A DNA stretch of 15,706 nucleotides, taken from positions 1 through 15,706 of the forward strand of contig JAOXYC010252010.1 of the NCBI GenBank assembly GCA_028565715.1, in the 5' to 3' direction. Positions 1 to 12,100 of this stretch are shown here, in pieces. The position numbers and the translations under genes are program-made. This DNA comes from Phoronis pallida (taxonomy: Eukaryota; Phoronida; Phoronidae). The notes beneath the pieces were generated by a model, which was not told the origin of the DNA, searched no databases, and saw nothing but the letters and a program-made list of their open reading frames with translations. Position 1 is the stretch's first letter; every line of letters begins with the position of its first letter.

Positions 1-10
1 AATAACTAAC

Positions 11-181
11 CTCTATTGACTGCTCCGTTTGAAACACTATCGAACCCAGCGAAGGTATCCGCACGCTTGGGTAACTCCGTGGCTATGTGAAGACCACTGT
101 CATGTTCACCGGCACTGCTTGCACTACGGCTGAGATTGATGTTAGCTGGGTTACTTTGGATCAGGTAGGCCAGTCTTGTTG
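11..181 (-). CDS. Rho GEF exon 16 of the window (conserved LPKRADTF motif)
   Basis: A 171-nt exon (2 + 56 codons + 1) has borders AATCTTGTAG| and AATAGAG|GTTAGT. It reads TRLAYLIQSN, a Ser-rich stretch, then HIATELPKRADTFAGFDSVS. The ELPKRADTFAGFDS segment resembles the LPRRAETFGGFDS motif downstream of the PH domain in AKAP13 and ARHGEF28, the best hint to which subfamily the gene belongs. No stop is reached, so the protein continues beyond the window. Confidence 0.9.
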
Positions 182-3100
182 CTACAAGATTGAGGATAAT
201 AATAATAATGTATGAAGAAACCGGTTCACTTCCCAAGTCAAGATTGAATTCATATTTAAATTTCACAACAACAACAAAATTTTCCTTATCAAATTCAACA
301 ATTTATACCGATCAAGCATCCTATCATATTTTACTTTATGAATATGTTCACCATTTAAAATTTTTACACTGATAACTACTACTAACTAATTCTTCCCGAG
401 CCTTGCGAGGCTCATAAGGCCAGATGCTATCCCGGTTTCCTTGGCGTGAGCAGATGAGAGTGGGGGCACTCCCCCTGGACAAGAGGCAAGTCTGTCGCAG
501 GTTAGTTTTCCAGTCGTAGCTGGTACTCATTCCCAGCTGAGTAGACTGGAAGGTTGCCAGTAAAGTGCCTTGTTCAAAGATACAATGGGCTGCCTGGAGC
601 GGGATTCGAACCCACAACCTTACGATTGAAAGTCTGAAGCTCTACCAACTGAGCTAATCCGCCTGGCATTTGAACATCGGTAAGAGCCAATAGAATTCTT
701 CCACTGATTTTATTTTGGACTTTCAGCAACATCAGATTGTTTGCCCTACCTTCCTGGTTCACTGCCAGCAGTAGATCCCGGGGATCAAGAACTTCACCTA
801 TCCCTTCCGTATCCTTGTATAATGTTTTTAACTGAAAATAACAAATCATTGAATATATATTTCTTAGCTTCATGACTAGTCTCAAACAGCATCATCCATT
901 TTCTAATGACTAGTGACTGGTTTGTATAAACAATTACATAACAAGAGAAAATACATACACAAATATTTTTTCAATTTCAATTTTTTTCAATTTATACATT
1001 TTATTTTGATTAATTATAATTGTTCATTTAGGTAAACATGTTCTTTATGACCAGTAAATGTATTTGAAAACTCGAAAAAAAAAAATTGAAACTCGTAAGG
1101 GAGAATGTTTTTAAATCGAACCAATCAGAGACTGCCACAAAAAACATTTCTAATTTTGTAAAGAAGGGTAGACAAAAAGATAATAGGAGTTGCCAGTAAA
1201 AAATATTGGTTTGTTGTTATCGAAAAATAATGCCTCGGGAACTCTTTTTTATTGAAATTCAAGGTATCAATAATTTTCCCATAGACTGAAATACATACAT
1301 CTCTATGCTATAATGCCCTAATCACCAATTGTATCTAAGATACAATAAATTACCTTTGAAACAATGAGTCATATAGCTTAAAGTAATGCACCTGCTTTCA
1401 AGCTTTTAAAACCATTAAACTTAAAACGGCATACGTGGCTAGGCTACAATATTTGAAAATGAAGATAATATCTATGTGTGTTGACCAAAGTATTATCATT
1501 TTGACAAAAGATATGGATAATTAATATACACCTAAATTATCAGTTGGTAATTCTGCTTCAAAATTTGGCATTTAAGAATCTTGGTCCTATTTCAGTCAAC
1601 AGAATGAACAACTAAGTAAATATTACTAGAAAGAAAACACACACAACACCTACCCCTTTTAAAATATCATCGTAGCCGTTCATCTCGCACATTTCTGCGA
1701 TGACCTTGAACTTGTCTTCGCAGCTTTGCTGAATAGCGTCATCCCTGCGCCTCAGTTGACCTGCAAGATACGATCTCGACATCACAATATCTCATCCAAA
1801 CTCAGAAACCAATATACTTCCTACCGCCAGCACACAAACTGTTCAAATGTGGCTTCAAACAGATCCCTCAGACTTCACAAGCATACAATACCAGCATATA
1901 TACAATTGTTATGTAATTGTATTTATTTATGAATTAGCCCACTGTTGATGAGGGCATTGAGTGTACAATCCAGATAATGCTTGCTAAAGTCCACTTCCAT
2001 GACTTCTATTCAGCTGTGGCCACCCAGACCCAAAACAGGTCAGTCAATGAAATGTTTTGAAGTTCTTTGATTAATGAGGGTATAGCTCCTTTAGTCTGAT
2101 CATGAAATAGGTGATAAAATCCAGTTCTATTCAGGTGGTCCTCAATTCCTAACTTTAAACATCAAGTATTAAAACATATAGTCCATCCACACCGATTTGG
2201 ATCAGGTAATCAAATCACAAAGTCCTTGAATATATATTGTCCTTGGCAAAAATTCTGATTTTGCCTATCCAAAGTGCAAAGTTTTAAATCAATTTCGGTT
2301 CAGGTGTGAAGCATCAAATCCCCCTTGCTACCAACAAAGGCCTTCAGCAGTCAAATCTAATTTCTCCAATCAAAACAACAAAGTTTGAAATCAATTTTTA
2401 TCAGGTGAAACAGCATGACCATCCATCCAACAAAGACAGAATCCTGACAATCTCTGCTGAGACGATGACACAAATATCTGATTTCTCACATCCAAATCCA
2501 AGCAGTATATTCCAAAATCAATTTCCACTCAGGTGAACCGCCTCATTCCAGCATCTCAACAAACAGTAACAGGAACACATGCAGTCATCATATAACAAAG
2601 ACATAAAAATATCAATTCTCCAATTCAATCCAAACAAAACATCTCTCAGATCAATTTTCCGTTCAGGTGAAGCGCCTCACTCCAGTTTCCCAACTAACAG
2701 TAACGGTCCTACAGGTGTCAATATTAGTAACTACCTGCTAACGACATGTCGAGGTACGTAGGTGTGTTAGCCTCACAATCAATATCACACAGGTGATTAA
2801 TCAAATACTGCTCACCTGAATCAATCATTTTTTGCACCTGGCTGACTTGAACAAAACCGTGATAAACACGGACACAACAATACAATACTTATTAATACAA
2901 CAAAACAACGCTTGTTGTATAGACTGGCTTATTAATACAAACTACAATACAACACTTGTCGTACAGTCAGGTCATGAGTGTGTGAGAGTGGTATTATCTG
3001 AGTTGACCCGATTAGCTGAGGAATTAAATATTTATACACTGTATAGCAGTCTGGCTGGGTGGAACAAGTGTTTGACCTAGATATAAAATTCCTTTAGATA

Positions 3101-6100
3101 GGATTGTTTTTTACAATGGGTTATTTATGGTGACAACTGTACTCAACTATCTTGTGACAATGGACATTTAAGTTGGAATTTAAATATTTATACACTGTCA
3201 AGCAGTTGTCTAGTTAGTGACCTTGATAAAGAATTCCTTTAGATAGCAATCAGCTTTTTTACAATGGGTTATTTATAGCAATAGCAACAGTGTATCGAAA
3301 CGGTTGGTGACAAAGGGTAAATGGTTAGTCTATTAGCAGGGCTTTCACTAAATTGAATACCGTTATCTGGAGGCTAGACAACATGTTATTGAAAACATGT
3401 TAGTACCGATAAGGGTAAAACATCCAAGTTTTTTAGGAAATAAGTGTTCAATGCTATGAAAACTTACCAAACAACTATTTCTAATAAACCTTGGCCAAGA
3501 TTTACAAAGTCAACTCAACAATAACTTTTTGGTAGGTAAAACAACTGGAGACAATGAGAAACATTTTCATCAACTTTTTGGTAATCTATTAATATAAGGA
3601 TATGGAGTGGGGAAAACAAAATCTGTGTGACGTGTAAAGTTGCACATTTTAAACAATAATATAGTAGTCAGATTTTCGAAGTATTACTTACCCACGAGTT
3701 CATTAAGTTTGGCAAATCTGGCTTCAGCCATCTTTCTTTCTTCTTCACTAACATCAGGAACACCTTCATCTACAACAACAAACAAAGGCAAATAAGTACA
3801 AATCAGTTTCTATAACCAAAACCCTTGCACTACAAACAGAAATCCAATGGGATTCTCATTTTCAGATGCTGGATTCCTGTTTGTGGTGTGCAGTTCTTCT
3901 AAATAGGGTCGGGGGCTATAGTTTCAACTATGGGGGTTCATTTCCAGGTCCGGGGACCTATCTTTTCCAACCTCTGGAGTTTGAGGTAAAAAAGGCCTAC
4001 TGCTTTCACATGGACTAACAATTCATGCAAAGATGCTTTCGACTTTTTGGCGATTAAATTTTGTGAAACTTGTGTTTGTCTTGAGTTTGTACCCACCTTC
4101 TTCCGGCTCCTCCGGACAGTTGATGATAGCGTTTCGAAAAGCAACAATCCATTCATCACATTCAAACTTTGACCTGCAGATGACCTCGTACATTTCAGGT
4201 GTGTGAACTTGCGTGATGAGGTACATACTACGCTTGTCTCGTCGTGTTCCGTTCTCACGAGCCATCAGCTTTGACAATGGCACTATACAGGACTGGAAGA
4301 GAAATGCAAAGAAACTTTTAAGTTTTATTAAAATACTAAACCAAGACCCTCTGTTGTGCCTTTTAGCAAGACAATTCAATTCGTCCATTTGACTGGGAGA
4401 AAGTATTCAAGCCATGGTTGAGAAATCACCATGATAGTATCTATGGAAATTGACTCACGCCAAAGAAACCTAGATAGTCTTCAGCCCTATGTGCTTCGAC
4501 GTGGCTCCATCAGAGATGAATTTATTAAACTAAACTTTCACAGTAAAAATATTAAAAAGACTATACCTTTTTATCTTGACTAAGGAAGGTGTATTTTTGT
4601 CCGTTATCCTCCAGAAATATAATGATGTCTGTCAATAGGACCATGAGCACATCTGAAAATATGAAATATTCAATGTTTAGATGGAAATTGCGAATTAGAC
4701 TTTTTCTAACTGTTTCAGATAAGAAAAAGTGGCCCAATACAAAATGGTTAACATTTATCATCATACTTGAAACAATAAAACATATAATTTTCTTAGCTGG
4801 AGATAATTAATAATATACTGGGATTGTTCAAACAACTGATTCAAAGTCTTTTTTTACAAAATCAGTTGTCGAGAACCGGTTCATTAAATCATAAAAACAG
4901 AAACGGGTAAAGGTGTAATAATTTTTTTTACAAAAAATAACAGCATATTTTTTTCTGATTAATGATTAAATGCAAGCTCACGCAGTACCATGGAATACGA
5001 CCATCTCTACGCTCGGTCCTGGGTCTCTTCGCATAAATAAATTTTCGAACATCCCTAGCAATAGGTGATAGCAGTGAATAAAATACTACATAGTAATGGC
5101 TTCCATATTTGTAGGATTTCTTGATATATATCGGTAAGTTTATGCAAAATTGCAAACTGCATCTAGGCACTTATTTGGGAAAGATTGGTTTGTCAATTGT
5201 TTTCAAGGACAGATGTATACATAGTAAACAACAATCACTTCACTCAGCTACACTTACCTGCATCTTTCCCACGAGCAACTTTAAATGCAACATTTCCCTC
5301 CTTCACCAGTTTCCTATTATTGCCTAACAAGTCAGATTTCTGTAAAAGAGATATAAATATCCGTTCATATACCATATAGGTGCTTGTCAATTAAGGACTG
5401 AAAAACTGATTCTTATTAATATTTTAAAAGTTTTAACTTCTAAATTTTTCATTCTTATCTACAATACTAACAACTTAAGAAAATTTCATAAAGAACCGTA
5501 AAAATACCTTAAAATCTCTTTCCCTGTATTTTGTAGATGATCTAGCATCTAATCTGTTATATATCTCCAGCAGCCTCAGTTCACAGTATCTTGCTTGTAT
5601 CTCCTCGTCGACATGCCGCAGAATATCCTGAGACAACACAACCGCCTGATGAAGAGCCTGTTTTTCACCTTTTGTTTTATCGTCTTTCATTGGCTTGATG
5701 ATGGCCTCGATGAGAGGCGGGTATTTTGTGAGGCGCTGGGTCACGAAAAGTATACACTCTTTGACACCCATCCGCTTACAAAGTGAGTTTTTACTGCATT
5801 TCTGTAAATGGCAAAACATTTCATTAAACATATATCATATGAAAACACAAGTTTATGGTCCTTAGAACTTCTTTGTTTTGTTTTAAAAAAAGTTTATAGC
5901 CCCTTCAATTAACAGGATTTTTAATATTTGCACAGCAGAAAAATGACATTTTTATGCTTTGCAGAACCGATATAGGCGGTTGACCTTTAATTCCTATGAA
6001 TGCTTAAGAATAAAACAATACACTGTACAACAATTGCGACACCAGAGAATATCATACATCTTCAATATCGGTTCTAATATTCTAATAAAAACAACCAAGT

Positions 6101-9100
6101 TTTTTAGTTGCAACATGTTTCGATGGAGCTTCCACCATTGTCAAGCTTTATTTGTAGAATGACAAGCCTAAAGGCTATCGGTTCTAACAATTGGCTATCT
6201 GGCAAAAAATCCCTGCATCACACAGTAGAACCTACCATAATAAAGTTCTGGAACTTTTTATTTTGTTTCAGCAGTTCTTTGTAATAGACTACTGCTTCTT
6301 TATGATGACTACAGAATTCACCGTAAGCTTGCTTCATGCGATTACCCATAATCCCTCCATACTGAAACAAGGAAATATCTGGTTAAACATTTGAAACATT
6401 CTATTCATCTTGACAATGCTAAAAAACATCAATGGCATTTTCATAATCACCCGAATAATCTTAGTACCTTATGTTTCAGTAACATGTCCAAAATAGATGT
6501 AACTTCTTTATTGATGTTTCGTAAAAAAATGCATGGAAATCCAGACAGAATATGCAGACAAGATTCTTTTACTAAAGCTATGGTCATTATGGAACCATGA
6601 TGGGTTTATGACAGGTTCAAGACAAGAATTTTAACACGTCGTGCGATGATCGAACGATGATCGTAAGACATTTATGCAATATTTGGTCCATCGCTCGGGG
6701 AGGCATCATGATTTCTTGAGACCACTTTCATGTTATATTAATTCTTGTAGCAAGACAGTCCCTAGACGAAAAAAAGTTCATCGGTCATGGGTTCCGTTGT
6801 GACCGTTGCTAAATGATGTATGATTTTACAAGTAATGACTCAATGAGTAAATGAAAAACTTTACCTGTTCAATCAATATATCTGAGATATTCTCTATATA
6901 TTTCTCCGGTCTAATCTCCTGCCTCTCCCGTAGTTTGTTGAGGAATGTTTGATGTATGTCTAGAAGTTCGTCCAGTCTCGGGAAGATACGGTTAACGAGA
7001 TCCTGCGTCATGTGGACCTCATGAAGCATCCCGTGTGTAAAGATTTTCTGCATCACTTTCAGTATGCGGTAGTAATGTTTTTCTGTCTGGATCAACTCTG
7101 TAGGGAGTAAAACAAATTTTAGATTCTATGTTATGCTGTCCTCTGATGAAGAATAAATTTCTAAAGCTAAGGATTTTAATCATGGCAATATATTTTTTTG
7201 TAAAAGTAAATTTCTCTTGTGCGATATAATGGATACTGAAACCACTTAACAAAGCAATAATATATATTTTTCAAAAATTATGAAAAAATTCCTATCAATT
7301 ATCAAAGATTTTACATCATTTATTCAAAATCTCAGCATTTTCACATTGAATATTCCAGGTTACCCCAAATATGATCCTGTCTTTTGACGTCTTTGCTACT
7401 CAGTTTTAAATGTTTTATGGTCTTTTTATCCACCGTCACGCTCCATGCTTCTGGTTCGGGACCCTTGACTGCGAGGTCAGGGTCGTCAGTGAAATCTACG
7501 ACCCCTGCACTGTCGTCTAATGATTCTGTTGAAGCCGAATAGGTGTCGGTCATACTGGAAGAAAAATTCACAATAGTCATCAATAATTACACCGAAAGTG
7601 AAAAGTTAAAATTAATTGGAGAAATCAAATCATTCTGTGGAAAATTGTGTTGAGACTTGTGCCCGGAACAGCCAGCTTTCCAGACCTTCATCAAAGTGAT
7701 GATTCTCTAGTAGGCTTTTGCTGAACCTTTTTCAGACAAAAAATTACAACTTTTTCTCGGATAAATTAAGTTCAATTTACACAATTATGTATGTAATTTT
7801 AGCTTAAATAAGCAGGCATGAGAAATACCAAATACTTACTTAGTATGAACTTCATTTTCTTCTATTTCATCTATCACACGGCTGAAATATACAATGGTGA
7901 AATGAGCAACAATGACATACACAATGGTGGATTATACAACGGTGATATTCAATAATTTCTATTCGAATATGGAAATGGGAAATACAAAAATCTGTATTTG
8001 CATTCAGTGACATCATGCTAAGAAAACACAACTTCTCTCATCATTTCAGAAATGTTGGATTTTGTTTTCTAGGAGTACACATGCATGGTTATTGAACTGG
8101 TTTTTAGTGCAACATCAGTGGTAACATTAACATTTATTAACACAACATATTTCTGAAATACAGAGAGAATAAGTATCTTTCTTTCAGGCTGATAATCATT
8201 TAGCAACTGTCATATTGCAAGTTTTTGTAATCTCAAACAAAGTGCATTTTAAAGAAAATATACATCCCTTTTAGAAACAAAAAACTACTGAAACACTCCA
8301 TTTCAAAAATGTTTTTTTACTTGATAACAAGGCTACACAGTTTAAAATATTATGTCTTTGAAAGTTCATTGAAATTCACCACCCCCTTATAGAATTAAAA
8401 CATGGCATTTTGCCATGAAAACAATTGATGAATTTTATGCGAACCATCATTGCTATAAATTCAAGTATGCCAAAATGCACCAGTCTACCAAAATTTGCCA
8501 GGTAAAGGCCAAGACTATCACAAACGCAATTTTGAAATTTCATACAAGATGCCCTGGACATTAACCTGGTAAACTACGGTATATGCATACTCACAAAATG
8601 CAAGCAATATTTAAACACCGGGCAATATTCAAACACCGGGATAAATTATAAGTACAATTTAATAAATTAAACTAAAATACTGAAAACCTCAGCAAATCCC
8701 TTTCTCAAAATTACACTCAAAAATAAAATTCAATAAGCTACCCATACAGTTCATGTTTTAGTGCAATGAAACTCATAAGTAGCGTGTCTTAAGACATGGA
8801 AACATGTTAAATGGGAAAATATGTGAAATTCAATTTTATAGTATCTAAGCGAAAATGTTGAGTTCGTGAAAAAATTCGAAACTTAAAAGCAAGACAGGTC
8901 TTCTTAATCACCCAAATAATACAATGTAGTATTCAGTAATTTAGAACCACAACCCAAGAAATTATAGAGAATCACTTGGGTTACAACCCAAACTTGGGCC
9001 AACCCTTGTGAAAAGGTATTTGTGAATGCAGTGAGCAGAATCCAAAAATAAGGACTCTCACAGTTAAGAGATCTGTGGTCTGCTGGTCCCAAACCAGGCA

Positions 9101-12100
9101 TATTACAGAAATCATAAGATAGAAATTCTGATAAATATTCTTCCAAAAAATAATTTGCATTCTTCACTCCCAAAAGAGGGCAGCAATATCTCCAAAAGAA
9201 TCCAAATTCAAAATATCAACAATAACTTGGAAGGAAAGCAGACAACATAAGTAAGTAAACAGTGACACCTACTGGACAGGGTGAAAACTCCTAACATTGA
9301 CAAGGGAGATAAGTCCATCAGACGGGGAACTGAAAGGTGGGAGAGAAAATCTGTAAGTACTTCAAATATCAAGATTAGCCTGAACCAAGAGCAGAGAACA
9401 TAAGTGGCAGAATTAGGTAAATGCTCTTTTTAAACAGCAAAGTCCTCACCAGAGAAAGCAACCCACATTGTCAAATAAGTCAGAATCGCGAGAGATTTGA
9501 TAACAGAACATCCCAAAGCATCGGAACAGTTTTAAAAAAGGAATCCAGCAATTTGCAAATGTTAGTAAAAAATGTCAAGTAAACCAGTTCACAGGCAAGC
9601 GATGCACAGACGACGCCATGTCATCATACATGAGATTTACTATTGCTACCAAAGACAAGGGAAAGTAAATGCAGTGTAAGTAAGCATAAGGCAGTCGGTC
9701 TACACGATGACTTGTTGTTAACATACTGGGACACTTACGAACAAAGGAAAACAGAGGTCCCAGTAAAACATGTAAGTCATGCCCTAAAGGTTAGAACGAC
9801 TACATGAGTGTGGATGCGATAAAGACCTGCCTTTCTTAGGAGCAGATCACAATAAACTGTGGCAATATTGACATTTTTCACACTAGAAAGTAAAAAAATG
9901 GAAAACTGTTCTTTTGAAAAAATGAGTTTTTTTGGGGGGTGAAAATATTCATCTACTGGAATCTTAAGAATTAGATTTCTATCAATTGCACTTTCTTTGT
10001 GATCTCTACTCCATAAAAACAGGCATTACATCATCAACCACATTCGCAGCGTGACTTACTTAACACCTAACTTAGCGGCGACCCTCCGCCATTGAAAGGT
10101 AGCCATGTTAACTGATCCATGGGAGGTATGGTCGGGGCTACTGTCGAGAGAAGGGACCATGTTAAATAGGAATTCATGCTTAGAAGTTATTACACATTAT
10201 AAGCAAAGACGGAGATGTTTGAATTAGTTTCTCAAAGCTGTGATCTTGATCTCATATTTAGAAGTGTCACTCTTTTTTAGAATTTAATGAGACATTGAGA
10301 ATGATTAGAGAATTGTTTTCATCTAGATTCAATCATTGTACTCAACAATTTTTCTCTCGCTTGGTTTTTCTAAACATGACCGGATAACGAAAAGGTAAAA
10401 AAACATAATGAAAATAAAATGCTTACAAAACCAAATAAAATTTCTATTAATCAAATCAATAAATCATAAGAAACAAAAAATTGAACAAAACATTTTGAAT
10501 AAATGATTTGTTTTGGAATTATTTCCTTCACAAATTTAAACATAAAATCAACAGCTCAAATTCTAATTTGTCATCACTCTTTTGTAGATTAGCTTAAAGC
10601 ATTTGACAACATGCACTACCAAATACATGCAAAATTAAAGGAATATTGATCTACAAACATATACAATCCATGCTACTCAATTCTAAAATCATAAGAACTG
10701 AAATTAAGTAATCTATGAATTCTGAATATTTTTAAAGGGAGAAAGTCTTTTTGAATGATTGAATATTCCATACATCCCAGAATATAATCATAAAAGAAGT
10801 GATTTGTTTTTAATTTTCCATTGTCGAATGGCAAGTATAACTTAAATTTAATATTTTTGCTCAATCAGTAGATTCCATCTGATGAATGACTGAATTGAGC
10901 AAATCTAACCAACAGTTTTTTTGAGAGAAAATTCAGGACATTTTCCTGATACAGTTTTCCGCTATTGTTTTAGCATGTCCTCCTTCGTAAAAACCTACCC
11001 CAGTTAATTTTGCTTTGTGTTATACATTGGCAAGGGTTTGATTGGTTAGGGTGGCACCACCTTCCGGGATTTTATGTTAGTATTGCGCACAAAGGGTAAT
11101 ATATTTTTAAGCACTAAGTATACAAAACAATCTGCTATATCACATTTACAACATCAGAAATAAGAAAACACATTCTAGACTATTACCGCGATAAATGAAA
11201 TAATTAATTTTTCTTTGTTTCCGATTAACCAAAATCTATCCTAAGTAAAGGTTGTTTTTTTAAGTCAGTGATTTATATTTTAATAGATATCCAATAAAAT
11301 GATGACTAAATCACATGACAGTCATGTGACTTACCTAGGAAGAACACTACTGCTGGTGGCTGTACTTGATGACGCCCCAAATGATGTGTTACCCTGAAAA
11401 CACATAATAGATTTAATGTTTTAACTGTTGAGAAAATTTATGCATTTCAATCCTAAATTCTTCTCTGCAAAGAAATTGTTATTCAAAAGAATACACGAGA
11501 TGCTATACATAACATTCTTTGGAGAGATAGTTTTAAAATTTTTATGTCTAATGCTGCGGTTACACGGTCACTAGCGTCGGGTGGTGATTTCGCCCGGAGC
11601 AACTTGGGCCACTTTTGTACATCGGCTACTTGCTCCGGGCGAAATTTCCACCCAAAAAAGTGACCGTGTAACCGGGGCATAAAATATCAGAAAGGTAATG
11701 CAAAACTTATTCAATGATAAACAGCTTCATTCTAATCAAAAGATTATTTCTTTACTTAACAGAATAAAAATCACATCTGCCTGTCACAAGCCAAAAGTGA
11801 TAAATTTGTGGACAAAAAAATGTAATTCAACCACGAAATAATCCTAGGGCTGGATAGCTCAGTTGGTAGAGCACATACCAGCAATTAGAAAATCCCAGTT
11901 GAGTTCCAAATTTTGTCCGTCTTTTAAACAGCTAGGCATTTATCAAATTTCAATATTTATCAAAATATGGCCACTTGCAAAATTCTTTCAAACCTGTTGT
12001 TGAACCCTGGATGCAGGCAGTGACTGTCCCTTTTCTTTGGCAGATTGAGGTTGAACCGGCTGACCCTTCTCTTTGACTGATGATGACTGGACTCGCTGTA

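Noticed and set aside
592-668. Functional tRNA gene on the minus strand
   Set aside because: A and B boxes are good, but the acceptor stem has several mismatches and the anticodon stem does not pair, and a SINE body follows directly.
2306-2536. 76-codon plus-strand open frame
   Set aside because: It lies in the degenerate tandem repeat, has no family signature, and runs opposite to the gene inside its intron.
4298-4388. Extension of exon 12 to an ATG at 4388
   Set aside because: The added residues are AT-driven and match no PH domain, while a strong acceptor (CTCTTCCAG) sits exactly where family similarity begins.
4561-4764. Both-strand open frames around exon 11
   Set aside because: Only the minus-strand part 4567-4652 matches a PH domain. 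The rest is intron and the plus frame is a shadow.
8904-9173. 89-codon minus-strand open frame
   Set aside because: No recognisable domain and no splice sites fitting the gene phases. Chance is likely in a 2.2-kb intron.
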